64,000 bases of DNA, taken from assembly GCA_937883755.1 (NCBI GenBank), contig CAKZYA010000004.1, positions 1 to 64,000 of the forward strand, read 5' to 3'. Below the pieces are notes generated by a model. The model saw only the letters and a program-made list of their open reading frames with translations. It made no database searches and was not told the origin of the DNA. Of the stretch, positions 27,170 through 36,400 are shown one piece after another. A program made the position numbers and the translations under genes. This DNA is from an uncultured Flammeovirgaceae bacterium (GTDB taxonomy: Bacteria > Bacteroidota > Bacteroidia > Cytophagales > Cyclobacteriaceae). How positions within the stretch are numbered: the stretch's first letter is position 1; every line of letters starts with the position of its first letter.

Positions 27170-28465
27170 ATGGCAACGGTAGAAATGGTATTGCCCGCAA
27201 TGGGTGAAAGTATTATGGAGGCCACTGTATTGCAGTGGTTAAAAAACGAGGGAGATACTATTGAAGAAGATGAATCTATTTTAGAAGTAGCTACGGATAA
27301 AGTAGATACCGAAGTACCTGCATCTTACAGCGGTGTTTTACAGAAAATATTAGTTCAAGAGGGCAATGTTGCCCAGGTAGGTGCTCCGATTGCAGTTATC
27401 AGTCAAGAGAATGGGGAGCAAGTGGAGTTGGAAAGCAAGACTGATCCTGAAGAAGAGAAAGAATCAGTTGCTGGTCAAAAAGAACCTACTCCTGTTGTAG
27501 AAGTAAAAACGGCTACCCCATCGCCTAAAACCGAAACTACTCGTTTCTATTCACCCTTAGTCAGAAACATTGCTCAGCAAGAAGGAATCTTAATGGATGA
27601 GCTAGAGCAGATAGAGGGAAGTGGCAAAGAAGGTCGAGTAACCAAGAAAGATATTTTAGGCTATGTAAAGAAAAAACACTCGGGCGAAGGCTATTCTACT
27701 TCGGCTTCTTCTAACCAGGCAATTCAGACTCCTGTTGTGCCAGTTAATGTTCAGGATGGCGATGAAGTTATTGCTATGGATCGGATGCGGAAGATGATTG
27801 CCGGACGAATGCTGGATTCTAAGCGGATTTCAGCCCACGTTACGTCTTTTGTTGAGGCTGATGTGACCAATGTAGTACTTTGGCGCAATAAGACAAAAAA
27901 AGAGTTTGAGCAGCGAGAAGGTGAGAAGCTAACGTTCACGCCGATCTTCGTAGAAGCAGTAGCTCAGGCACTCAAGGATTATCCGATGGTCAATGTATCC
28001 GTTGACGGAGATAAGATTGTTAAGCGTAAAAATATCAATGTAGGTATGGCGGTAGCTTTGTCAAGCGGAAACCTGATCGTACCCGTGATCAAAAATGCTG
28101 ATCAATTGAGTTTGCTGGGTCTTGCCAAGCATGTAAACGAGCTAGCCGAGAAAGCCCGCACCAATCAACTCAGTGCTGACGACCTCTCTAATGGTACTTA
28201 TACTTTGTCGAATATCGGCTCTTTCGGAAATATTCTAGGCACTCCTATCATTATGCAGCCTCAGGTGGCTATTCTAGCAGTAGGTGCGATTGTGAAGAAG
28301 CCAAGCGTTATTGAGACTCCTGCCGGCGATGCTATTGCTATCCGGCATAAAATGTACTTATCCCACTCTTACGATCATCGGGTGGTGGATGGTGCCTTAG
28401 GGGGCTTATTTGTAAAACGAGTAGCCGATTACCTAGAGCAGTTTGATCTAAACCGCGTGATATAA
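27170..28465 (+). CDS. 2-oxoacid dehydrogenase E2 (dihydrolipoamide acyltransferase), single lipoyl domain
   Basis: The 431-aa E2 has one N-terminal lipoyl domain with the lipoylation site ATDKVDTEV (Lys44), a linker rich in Glu, Pro and Thr, a peripheral-subunit-binding domain at about residues 125-170 (YSPLVRNIAQQEGI...GSGKEGRVTKKDIL) and a catalytic domain ending with YDHRVVDGALGG (His403, Asp407). The DKVDTEVP form of the lipoyl site is usual for 2-oxoglutarate and branched-chain complexes rather than pyruvate. Genes for the E1 and E3 parts are not adjacent, so the substrate is left open. Confidence 0.9.
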   Translation: MATVEMVLPAMGESIMEATVLQWLKNEGDTIEEDESILEVATDKVDTEVPASYSGVLQKILVQEGNVAQVGAPIAVISQENGEQVELESKTDPEEEKESVAGQKEPTPVVEVKTATPSPKTETTRFYSPLVRNIAQQEGILMDELEQIEGSGKEGRVTKKDILGYVKKKHSGEGYSTSASSNQAIQTPVVPVNVQDGDEVIAMDRMRKMIAGRMLDSKRISAHVTSFVEADVTNVVLWRNKTKKEFEQREGEKLTFTPIFVEAVAQALKDYPMVNVSVDGDKIVKRKNINVGMAVALSSGNLIVPVIKNADQLSLLGLAKHVNELAEKARTNQLSADDLSNGTYTLSNIGSFGNILGTPIIMQPQVAILAVGAIVKKPSVIETPAGDAIAIRHKMYLSHSYDHRVVDGALGGLFVKRVADYLEQFDLNRVI

Positions 28466-28650
28466 AAGGTGAAAGGCAAGATGGTGAATGGTATAAGACC
28501 TTTCTACCTTGTACTGTTTACCATTCGCCCTGAAAACATGAGAAAGACTCCAGCATAAGACAATACGTATAGTAATGTCCCTGCCGAAGCCTTAACTCAA
28601 ACCACAAAGTAAAATCTAACCCGTACTTCTTATTCCCTTTCTTGTGGTCA

Positions 28651-29160
28651 CTAATAAGTTTTGGTAGCCAAGCCTGATAATGCTCCAGCTACTTTAAAAC
28701 CCGAATCAGCCGTAGCTCCTCCGTTAATTTCAAATCCTAACTTAGAGTCGGTGGTGGTGATAAAGTTGATATGTGACCCTTTGGTCTGTATGTCATCGAG
28801 TTCAGTAATTACGAGTGCCCCATCGCCTTGTAATGATGCGATGTCCTCTGGTTTAGCGCGAAATCCTCTGGTGATAAAAACGATATCACTGTTTTTGGCT
28901 TCACCAACATTAGAGCATTGGCGTACTACAAAGTTTCGGTCTTTTATTACTTTCTTCTTTTGAGCAAGATCAAGCATATCTCGATAAGCATCTGATTTTC
29001 CCAAGACACTTACAGTGAAGTCTTGATCAGCATTATTAGCCGGCCACTCTATGTAGCGACTGAAGTTATAGATAAATATAGTGTGATACCTATATTGCTG
29101 AGCCTGTGCCGAGGTCAAAAAGAAAAAGACCAAACTAGCGATTCCTAGTATTATTTTCAT
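28651..29160 (-). CDS. YfiR/HmsC-like family (DUF4154) periplasmic protein
   Basis: The 169-aa protein has a signal peptide (residues 1-20, ending AQAQ) and a YfiR-like domain: YHTIFIYNFSRYIEWP at the start, FTVSVLGKSD, then VFITRGFR and LGFEINGGATADSGFKV. In Pseudomonas, YfiR is a periplasmic inhibitor of a diguanylate cyclase; in Bacteroidota related proteins occur widely and are often unlinked to a cyclase, as here. A regulatory or envelope-sensing role is possible but not shown. Confidence 0.85.
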   Translation of the reverse strand: MKIILGIASLVFFFLTSAQAQQYRYHTIFIYNFSRYIEWPANNADQDFTVSVLGKSDAYRDMLDLAQKKKVIKDRNFVVRQCSNVGEAKNSDIVFITRGFRAKPEDIASLQGDGALVITELDDIQTKGSHINFITTTDSKLGFEINGGATADSGFKVAGALSGLATKTY

Positions 29161-29520
29161 GATGATATAAGATGTAAAATTACTAATCTTATCTGATTCT
29201 CAACAAATATCAGATTAAAATAAAAAAAATTATAACATTTATTGGAAATTTTATTACTCGTGTATTCTGCTAGCTACTTATGCGCAAATTCAATGTAATA
29301 GTGCAAGAATAGAAGAGAGTTACAAGTAGAAATGGCTTAGCGGTATTGTAATCCAACTATTTAGTGAGAATCAAGTTTCTATTTAAATACAGCGTATTAC
29401 ATACTATTTCTGTACAAAGAAATTTCCTACCAAACCATAAGATATTACTAAGTTTGTAGGTAGAGAGAATTATCTAGAAAGCTTCTCTGTTGCACTTATG
29501 AATGTAGATTAATAAGGCGT
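29161..29520. other. 360-bp AT-rich gap without a gene
   Basis: No coding region is seen. It holds two small inverted repeats: ATCTGAT (29191-29197) with ATCAGAT (29209-29215), and AGAGAA (29464-29469) with TTCTCT (29483-29488). It also holds a -7 promoter match (listed separately). The T-rich character and lack of open frames make it a regulatory spacer between divergently oriented genes. Confidence 0.6.
29449..29456 (+). promoter_or_regulatory. -7 promoter element upstream of the small membrane protein gene
   Basis: TAAGTTTG matches TAnnTTTG. A TTTC at 29423-29426 is an imperfect -33 element with a slightly long 22-nt spacer. It lies about 65 nt before the ATG at 29521. Confidence 0.4.
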
Positions 29521-29808
29521 ATGTTACTCGATATTGCTCTGTTTGGCTTAGCCTTTCTCTTCGCCATCCCAGCGATTACTGGCTATTTTGCTTATAGTCA
29601 CGGACGTTCGTTCTGGTTGTGGTTTGTTTTAGGCTGTTTCTTTCCATTTATCTCCAATATTATACTAGCTGTATTATGCTGGAAGGCTGCTCGCAAAGAA
29701 GAACGTCGTCGAGTAGGAGTGATGACTCGCTATGAAGCCAGCTATATGCAGTCAGAGATAACTGAAGTGATGCAGCCCCAACCCAAAACTCAGGATAATC
29801 CGTCGTAA
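29521..29808 (+). CDS. Small hypothetical membrane protein
   Basis: The 95-aa protein has two hydrophobic helices, about residues 3-24 and 30-54, split by a short YSHGRSFWLW turn, and a charged C-terminal tail with KAARKEERRRVG followed by a Gln/Pro-rich end. The HGRSFWLWFVLGCFFPFISNIIL segment resembles small two-helix membrane proteins common in bacteria, but I cannot assign a function. A promoter-like site lies upstream, and the DUF1080 gene follows after 54 nt in the same direction. Confidence 0.7.
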   Translation: MLLDIALFGLAFLFAIPAITGYFAYSHGRSFWLWFVLGCFFPFISNIILAVLCWKAARKEERRRVGVMTRYEASYMQSEITEVMQPQPKTQDNPS

Positions 29809-29862
29809 TTTTTTCTTATCATAGAAAGTCATAATTTCATGGGTTCAAATCCATAATAATCC

Positions 29863-31737
29863 ATGAGATACCTAAACTACTACCTATTATTTTTTCTTTC
29901 TTGGCATATTATTTCCTGTACACCATCGGACTCTTCTGAAAATTCTTCACTTCCTTATTTACCCAGTCGGAATATATCACTCTCAGAAATTAGTGCTTTT
30001 GCAAATCCTCCTACCAATTGGTCAGTAGTAGGAAGTGTATACGCTAACCGTAAAGAAGATAAAGCGATAGAAACAGAGCCAGGAACAGGTGTTTTAGTCA
30101 ATCAACCTCGAGAAAACGCTAAAGGAAATTTATTTACCGCGTTCGAGCATGGCGATTTGGATTTAGACTTAGAGTTTATGATGCCTAAATCTTCCAACTC
30201 AGGAGTATACCTCCAAGGAAGATACGAAGTTCAGTTATTTGATAGCTGGGGAAAAGACAATGTTACCTTTAGTGATTGCGGAGGTATTTATCAGAGGTGG
30301 AAAAATAACCAGGGTTTTGAAGGTGCTACTCCACATGCTAACGCTAGCTTTGCTCCTGGACTTTGGCAGCATCTTTCCATAAAGTTTGAGGCTCCTCGAT
30401 TTGACTCATCAGGCAAAAAAGTCCGGAATGCTATGTTTCGGGAGGTTCAGTTGAATGGGATTGTCATTCATGAAAACGTAGCGGTGAGTGGCCCAACCCG
30501 AGCTGCCGCTTTTGATGATGAGAAACCCACTGCTCCTTTAATGCTTCAAGGTGATCATGGCCCGGTAGCTTTCCGAAATATCCGCTACAAGCGCTACGGA
30601 AATAATCGGATTGCGTTAAGTGAGATTTCGTATGAGCACTACGAGGGAAAATTTCAGTCATTTGATACCTTGTCTACTCTAGAGCCTCAAAATAGTGGAA
30701 GTGCTGACTCCATTAGCTATCAAGTAGTTCAGCAACCTCAAGATTATGCTTTAGTATTTTCTGGTAACCTAAGTATACCTACTACTGGTGACTATCTGAT
30801 GACTCTACGGTCGGCGGGAGGCAGTTGGCTCTGGATTGATGATAAGATGGTAGTAGATAACGGTGAGGGGAATCGGGTAGACATACCAGGTTATAGTAAT
30901 ACCTATCTAGAGGAAGGAGAGCATCCATTCAAGTTAGTATTTAATAAGCCAGGTTGGGGCTGGCGGCAGGGCTTAGCCTGGGAATACGAAGGACCTGAAA
31001 TTCCAGTGACGGCGCTACAATCGCCCGGCTCGATGCCAAAACAATCGCCCCCGCCCCCACATGTAGTTGAAATTAATGCTCAACCAACTTTACAGCGAGG
31101 TTTCTGGTGGGTAGATGAAGAAGTTAAAAAAACACATACTGTGGCAGTAGGACTCCCCTCTGCTGTAAATTATGTTTACGATTTGTCCAGCGCAGCCCTG
31201 CTAGCCGGTTGGGGAGGTAATTTTGTGGATGCTACTCAAATGTGGCACAGCCGAGGTGAAGACCAATCTTTAACCGCCTTGGGAGGTGTCGTTCCCTTCG
31301 CCGCTAGCCCTTCCTTTGCTTATTTAGCTTCATCACAAGCGGTCTGGCCTGATTCGGTTGATTTGGAATCAGAATCATTTCGGTACGCTGGCTATCAACT
31401 AGCGCCTGACGGTACTCCGATATTTGAATATGAGCTTCCTCACGGTACACTTCGTGATCAAATTGATCAGCGTGTTGAGGAGCGTAGCTTACATCGAACG
31501 ATTACGGCGAGTATAGATCGGCCAATTTCGGGCTGGTATTGCTTGTTGGCTGAGGGTAGCAAAATAGCATATCTACCAGATGGAAGTTACACTATAGATG
31601 ATCATCGCTACTATCTCACTATTGATGAGGCTGAGGGTACGCCCATTGAACGGGAAAAAAACGGGAAAACTCAATTGCTACTACCACTGATCGCCCAAAA
31701 CGACGAAGTGAACATATCGTACACCATTATTTGGTAA
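29863..31737 (+). CDS. DUF1080 (3-keto-disaccharide hydrolase-like) and PA14 domain lipoprotein
   Basis: The 624-aa protein has a lipoprotein signal (HIISC, Cys about residue 19). Residues about 45-245 are a DUF1080 domain, a concanavalin-like fold whose family includes 3-keto-disaccharide hydrolases (LEFMMPKSSNSGVYLQGRYE, GIYQRW, LMLQGDHGPVAFRNIRYK). Residues about 255-375 are a PA14 domain (TGDYLMTLRSAGGSWLWIDD, FNKPGWGWRQGLAWEYEGP), normally carbohydrate-binding. The last 240 residues (from RGFWWVDEE) are not assigned. It is followed 10 nt later by the copper-domain protein, so the pair probably works together in outer-envelope sugar metabolism. The DUF1080 assignment is by pattern; activity is inferred. 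Confidence 0.85.
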   Translation: MRYLNYYLLFFLSWHIISCTPSDSSENSSLPYLPSRNISLSEISAFANPPTNWSVVGSVYANRKEDKAIETEPGTGVLVNQPRENAKGNLFTAFEHGDLDLDLEFMMPKSSNSGVYLQGRYEVQLFDSWGKDNVTFSDCGGIYQRWKNNQGFEGATPHANASFAPGLWQHLSIKFEAPRFDSSGKKVRNAMFREVQLNGIVIHENVAVSGPTRAAAFDDEKPTAPLMLQGDHGPVAFRNIRYKRYGNNRIALSEISYEHYEGKFQSFDTLSTLEPQNSGSADSISYQVVQQPQDYALVFSGNLSIPTTGDYLMTLRSAGGSWLWIDDKMVVDNGEGNRVDIPGYSNTYLEEGEHPFKLVFNKPGWGWRQGLAWEYEGPEIPVTALQSPGSMPKQSPPPPHVVEINAQPTLQRGFWWVDEEVKKTHTVAVGLPSAVNYVYDLSSAALLAGWGGNFVDATQMWHSRGEDQSLTALGGVVPFAASPSFAYLASSQAVWPDSVDLESESFRYAGYQLAPDGTPIFEYELPHGTLRDQIDQRVEERSLHRTITASIDRPISGWYCLLAEGSKIAYLPDGSYTIDDHRYYLTIDEAEGTPIEREKNGKTQLLLPLIAQNDEVNISYTIIW

Positions 31738-31747
31738 ACATATCGCT

Positions 31748-33685
31748 ATGAAAAATTTTATCTTTTTATTGCTACTACTAACCCCGCTAAGCCTATTAGC
31801 TCAATCAGAGGAAGATTATTACCGGATTGAAACCATTCCTATACCGGATAGCATCGTATTAGAAGTTGGTGGCTTGGCCTTTACTGACGATAATAAATTA
31901 GGAGTTTCTACTCGGCGGGGCGAGGTGTGGTTACTGGATAACCCCGCTTCAGCCCGGCCTACTTTCTCTCGCTTTGCCCACGGTTTACACGAACCATTAG
32001 GGCTGGCGTACCGCAATGGCGCATTTTATACCACCCAACGAGCGGAGGTTACTAAGCTTACGGATACGAATAATGACGGTGTAGCGGATCGCTATAAGTC
32101 AGTTTTCTCCTGGCCACTTTCGGGAAATTATCACGAATATTCTTACGGACCACTGTTTTTATCTAATGGCGATATGCTAGTTACCTTGAATCTGGCTTGG
32201 ATCGGTTACGGAGAAAGCCCGGTGAAGTGGCGAGGTTGGCTACTAAAAATTACCGAAGATGGCAATATGACCCCCATTGCTACCGGACTGCGTTCTCCAG
32301 CAGGCTTTGGCTTTGATGCGGAAGGGGAAGTGTTCTATGGGGAAAATCAGGGCGACTGGATTGGGTCAGGACGAATTACACATTTGGAAAAAGGGGATTT
32401 TGCCGGAAACCCCGCCGGACTGAACTGGAGCCAAGAACCTAATTCACCTTTAGGTCTGAAGCGGGAAATGATTCCCGATTCGGTAGGGCTGATGCATGAG
32501 TTTGCCAAAAATATTTCTAGTCTAAAACCACCCACTGTCTGGTTTCCCCACACGATCATGGGAATTTCTACTTCGGATATTCTGACTGATACCACTCAAG
32601 GCGGATTCGGTCCGTTTGCCGGACAAATGTTTGTGGGTGACCAGGGACACAGTAAAGTGATGCGAGTATTTCTAGAAAAGATCAATGGCGAGTACCAAGG
32701 GGCTTGCTTTCCATTTCGGGAGGGTTTCTCTTCGGGAATCTTGCGGATGCGCTGGGGGTCGGATGATAATATGTACGTAGGTATGACCAGTCGAGGTTGG
32801 GCATCTACGGGTAAAGAACCTTACGGCTTACAACGGTTGGTCTGGACGGGTAAAACCCCGTTTGAGATTAAAGCCATTCGGGCGGTAGCTAACGGGTTTG
32901 AATTAGAATTTACTCAACCCGTTGATGAATCGATGGCTTCGCAAACCTCAACCTACCCAATTACCAACTTTATTTATAGCTACCATCGTAAGTACGGTAG
33001 TCCGATTATTAATCAGCAAGCCTGTCAGGTTCATAGTGCTGAAGTTTCGGCTGATCGCACTAAGGTACGCCTGCACATGGACGGACTTCGGGAAGGCTAT
33101 ATTCACGAAATTAAGGTGGAAGGTTTAAAATCAGCTAGTGGTCAGTCACTACTGCATAATGTGGGATACTATACGCTCAACAACTTTGCGGAGGGAACAG
33201 AGATGGTCGCTCCTATTGCCCAAAACGAAACATCAGAAGTGCCTCCCTGTGAGGAATCGGAAAAGCGGGTAACCGAAATGCCTAGTGATTGGGAAAAGCC
33301 GGATGTAGTAATTACCGTGGGCACTGAACCTGGGTTGAAATACGACCTAAGCAGCTTCACTGTAGCTGAAGGCGATAAAGTGCAGATTGTCTTTAATAAT
33401 AACGATGATATGCTACATAATCTCGTGGTAACTGAACCAAACACTGCCGATCAGGTAGGAGAGGAAGCCATGAATTTAGGGTTAGCTGGAACTGATCGCG
33501 CTTATGTTCCAATGATGGATGAAGTATTGTTTCACACCTGCATCCTTCAGCCCGAAACCTCCGAAAGCATCTATTTCGTAGCTCCACCCGCTGGGGATTA
33601 CGAATACGTCTGCACCTTTCCCGGTCACTACAAAGTAATGCGAGGCAAGATGCTCGTTACTTCCAAGGAAACGGCTTCTCGCTAA
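31748..33685 (+). CDS. Secreted beta-propeller sugar-dehydrogenase-like protein with C-terminal azurin-like copper domain
   Basis: The 645-aa protein starts with a signal peptide (residues 1-19, ending LLAQ). Residues about 25-370 form a six-bladed propeller of the PQQ/sorbosone-dehydrogenase-like kind (LTEVTKLTDTNNDGVADRYK-like metal loop, TGLRSPAGFGFDAEG, YGENQGDWIG, MFVGDQGHSKVMRVF). Residues about 375-480 are a beta-sandwich linker. Residues about 525-640 are a cupredoxin: His in MLHNLVV, then C622-TFPG-H627-YKV-M631, the spacing of azurin. No CxxCH heme site is present. A copper domain fused to an oxidoreductase propeller suggests internal electron transfer, but whether the propeller binds a cofactor is unproved. 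Confidence 0.82.
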   Translation: MKNFIFLLLLLTPLSLLAQSEEDYYRIETIPIPDSIVLEVGGLAFTDDNKLGVSTRRGEVWLLDNPASARPTFSRFAHGLHEPLGLAYRNGAFYTTQRAEVTKLTDTNNDGVADRYKSVFSWPLSGNYHEYSYGPLFLSNGDMLVTLNLAWIGYGESPVKWRGWLLKITEDGNMTPIATGLRSPAGFGFDAEGEVFYGENQGDWIGSGRITHLEKGDFAGNPAGLNWSQEPNSPLGLKREMIPDSVGLMHEFAKNISSLKPPTVWFPHTIMGISTSDILTDTTQGGFGPFAGQMFVGDQGHSKVMRVFLEKINGEYQGACFPFREGFSSGILRMRWGSDDNMYVGMTSRGWASTGKEPYGLQRLVWTGKTPFEIKAIRAVANGFELEFTQPVDESMASQTSTYPITNFIYSYHRKYGSPIINQQACQVHSAEVSADRTKVRLHMDGLREGYIHEIKVEGLKSASGQSLLHNVGYYTLNNFAEGTEMVAPIAQNETSEVPPCEESEKRVTEMPSDWEKPDVVITVGTEPGLKYDLSSFTVAEGDKVQIVFNNNDDMLHNLVVTEPNTADQVGEEAMNLGLAGTDRAYVPMMDEVLFHTCILQPETSESIYFVAPPAGDYEYVCTFPGHYKVMRGKMLVTSKETASR

Positions 33686-35364
33686 TATCCAGCCGCTTGA
33701 CCGTCTTTACGCGACTCGGATGCGCCAATGTATACATCATTTTCAGCATCGTACATAATCGCTTGGTAGCCGCCGTATACGCCTCGGGCAAATTGGATGG
33801 TATGTCGTTTTTGCATTAAACCCCGAATGGTTTCGGGAGAAAATCCGGTTTCCATCCGTAGAATACCCCCGTTGGCCATTTTACCTCCAGTAGGTTGGGA
33901 GTCGCTGGCGTGGTTAATTCGGGGAGCATCCCCAGCTTCCTGCGTATTCATACCAAAGTCAATCATATTCACTAATATCTGTACATGGCCCTGGGGTTGC
34001 ATCGCTCCTCCCATTAGTCCAAAGCTGAGGTAAGGCTGACCGTCTTTAGTCACAAAAGCAGGAATGATCGTATGGAATGGTCTTTTATGGGGTTCGAACA
34101 CATTATTATGCCCTTTCTCCAGACTGAATGAAGCACCTCTATTCTGAAATATAAAACCTAATCCGGGTGGAGTCATACCCGAGCCCATACCGGCGTAGTT
34201 ACTCTGAATAAGAGAGATCATATTACCACTACTATCGGCGACAGTCATATAGATGGTGTTGCCGTGCTCAAGTTCTCCCGCCGGATAATCATTCGCGGCG
34301 CGTTCTGAGCTGATTAGCTTACGTCGATTTTCCGCGTATTCTTTAGAAATTAATTGCTCTATCGGAATTTTCACAAAGTCAGGGTCAGCGTAATATTTAG
34401 CTCGATCTTCGTAAGCTAGTTTTTTGGCTTCTACCAGATGGTGAACGTATTCGGCACTGCCAAAGCCCATACTGGCTAGATCATAGCCTTCCAAAATATT
34501 AAGCATTTGTAGTACTGCAGTGCCCTGACCATTGGGGGGAAGTTCGTACACTTCGTAACCTCGGTAATTGGTAGAAATCGGTTCCACCCATTCAGCAGTA
34601 TGATCCGCGAGATCTCTGGCCGATAGAAATCCGCCCTGCTTCTTGATGTAATCTGCCATCGTTTTAGCAACCTTACCTTTGTAAAAGCCGTCTTGCCCTT
34701 CTTCAGCAATTATTTCCAAAGTGTTCGCTAGCCCCGGATTTTTGAAAACTTCTCCTTTTCTAGGGGTTTTGCCATTGGGCATATATATATCAGAAAAACC
34801 TTCGTACTGTTGTAGATTTCGAGCATTCCCTTCCCAGGCGGCCGCAATTACCTCGGTTAGTGGAAATCCCTCACGAGCGTAGTTAATGGCGGGTTGTAAA
34901 ATAGTGGACATGGGCAAGCTTCCCAGTTTTTCGTGCAGCGCGAACCACCCACTTATGCAACCAGGTACACTAACTGATAGAGGGCCTCGGTACGGTATTT
35001 CATCATAACCATTTTCCTCAAAGTACGCTAGCGATAGATCGTAGGGTGAGCGTCCACTGGCATTTAATCCTAACAACTCTTCACTTCCAGCATCCCACAC
35101 AATCGCAAATAAATCACCGCCAATTCCGTTTCCAGTGGGTTCAGTGAGTCCCAATACGGCGTTGGCAGCAATGGCGGCATCAATAGCATTACCACCTTGT
35201 CGAAGAATATAAAGTGCCGTTTGGGTTGCTAATGGCTGACTAGTAGCCGCCATCCCGTGTTGGGCAATTACTTCCGAACGGGTAGTGAAGGGCTGTCCAG
35301 TAAGGCGATCTTGGGCAATGAGACCAAGCGGAAGAAAGAAAATAGCGGTAAGTAAAGATTTCAT
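33682..35364 (-). CDS. ggt: Gamma-glutamyltransferase (Ntn hydrolase)
   Basis: The 560-aa precursor has a signal peptide (residues 1-17) and the family start MAATSQPLATQTALYILRQGGNAIDAAIAANAVLGL. Autocleavage should occur before Thr370 in GNTIYMTVAD, which aligns with the Thr391 nucleophile of the E. coli enzyme; the following SLIQSNYAGMGSGM is the usual oxyanion region. The enzyme transfers or hydrolyses gamma-glutamyl groups of glutathione-like peptides in the periplasm. Its stop codon overlaps that of the convergent copper-domain gene by 4 nt. Some members of this group act on other amides, such as cephalosporins, so specificity is open. Confidence 0.9.
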   Translation of the reverse strand: MKSLLTAIFFLPLGLIAQDRLTGQPFTTRSEVIAQHGMAATSQPLATQTALYILRQGGNAIDAAIAANAVLGLTEPTGNGIGGDLFAIVWDAGSEELLGLNASGRSPYDLSLAYFEENGYDEIPYRGPLSVSVPGCISGWFALHEKLGSLPMSTILQPAINYAREGFPLTEVIAAAWEGNARNLQQYEGFSDIYMPNGKTPRKGEVFKNPGLANTLEIIAEEGQDGFYKGKVAKTMADYIKKQGGFLSARDLADHTAEWVEPISTNYRGYEVYELPPNGQGTAVLQMLNILEGYDLASMGFGSAEYVHHLVEAKKLAYEDRAKYYADPDFVKIPIEQLISKEYAENRRKLISSERAANDYPAGELEHGNTIYMTVADSSGNMISLIQSNYAGMGSGMTPPGLGFIFQNRGASFSLEKGHNNVFEPHKRPFHTIIPAFVTKDGQPYLSFGLMGGAMQPQGHVQILVNMIDFGMNTQEAGDAPRINHASDSQPTGGKMANGGILRMETGFSPETIRGLMQKRHTIQFARGVYGGYQAIMYDAENDVYIGASESRKDGQAAGY

Positions 35365-35421
35365 AAGCCATGTGGTTAGGTCGGTTCAGGAAAGAAACAG
35401 AATATATACTGTAATGACAAG

Positions 35422-36336
35422 TTACTCAACTACTGCTTTCTCACGGTTGAGTAATATACCTACACCAATGAGCTGACTAAACTGTAATTCGTCAATCTGA
35501 TCAAAATCATAGAGGGCGATAGCTGAGAAATTGACATTGATATATTGAGTTAGTTTAGCTGCCAGAGTTACATCTAATCGGTGGTCTATCTGATCGAGAG
35601 ACAAGTTTTCGTAATTGGCGTAGGTCAGATAGCGAGCCTGGAGGCTAATGTTCTCAGTAATATTCTTATTCCAGTTCATCAGCAATTGAAACGCTAGCCA
35701 CTCGTAGCGGACAGTCTCACCAATTTCAACTCCATAATTTGTGTTATCCTCGGTATTGCGGTACACCGTAGTATCAGTTACAAAAGTAACTCGCGGAGAA
35801 AAAGGGCTTAACCGTAGCGAGAAATTTTCGGTTGGTACATATTCAAATCCCAGCGAAAATGTCAGGAAGGCTGGAGCCATAAAATCAGAAATTCGCAAAG
35901 CATCTTCTCCACCCGTCGGGAGGTCAACGTAACGGAATCCGGGGGCAAACTGGGTGAGAAAATTTAGGGATCCGTACCCATTCCAATCTTCAGAAATATC
36001 ATACCCTACTTTACTATCCAGAAAAATTCGATCCTGGCTCTTGCGTACTCCTTGCCCTTGGTTATTAACTACCCCAAATAGTAAATCGACGGTATTATCC
36101 CACGACCAAGCATCACGCTTGTAGTTTGCCAAGTAGTTAAATAGCCCCGAGAAAGCCAATGAGTTTACAGCACCTCCAGTCCAGTTGTCACTAAAGGCGG
36201 CTTGGTTAAAATTAAGCCCAAAAGTAGTAGAAGTAGTCCATACGGTATCCGCTCCTACTGAATCAGCCTCTATCTGAGCCATAATGCTGAAGTGACACAT
36301 CGTGACGATTACAATAGATAATACAATTTTTTTCAT
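35422..36336 (-). CDS. DUF3078 family outer-membrane-type beta-barrel protein
   Basis: The 304-aa protein has a signal peptide (residues 1-20, ending IMAQ) and a pattern of alternating beta strands through to the C-terminus: FGLNFNQAAFSDNWTGGAVNSLAFSG at the front is the family hallmark, and WNGYGSLNFLTQFAPGF, FSLRLSPFSPRVTF and LTQYINVNFSAIALYD follow. DUF3078 proteins of Bacteroidota are predicted outer membrane barrels of unknown role. Upstream is the mscS gene in the same direction, 64 nt away. Confidence 0.85.
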   Translation of the reverse strand: MKKIVLSIVIVTMCHFSIMAQIEADSVGADTVWTTSTTFGLNFNQAAFSDNWTGGAVNSLAFSGLFNYLANYKRDAWSWDNTVDLLFGVVNNQGQGVRKSQDRIFLDSKVGYDISEDWNGYGSLNFLTQFAPGFRYVDLPTGGEDALRISDFMAPAFLTFSLGFEYVPTENFSLRLSPFSPRVTFVTDTTVYRNTEDNTNYGVEIGETVRYEWLAFQLLMNWNKNITENISLQARYLTYANYENLSLDQIDHRLDVTLAAKLTQYINVNFSAIALYDFDQIDELQFSQLIGVGILLNREKAVVE

Positions 36337-36400
36337 AATACTGTGTGGTAAAGGTAGTCTAGTAACTACCTGATATTAAATTGATTGGATTTGAATAAGA

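Noticed and set aside
28466-28650. Terminator between the E2 gene and the YfiR-like gene
   Set aside because: An inverted repeat (GGTGAATGGTA with TACCATTCGCC) is present, but one arm is imperfect and no T-run follows on either strand.
29841-29856. A T-arm-like sequence (GGGTTCAAATCC)
   Set aside because: No tRNA acceptor, D-arm or anticodon stem is found around it, so it is not a tRNA gene; a remnant or chance match is more likely.
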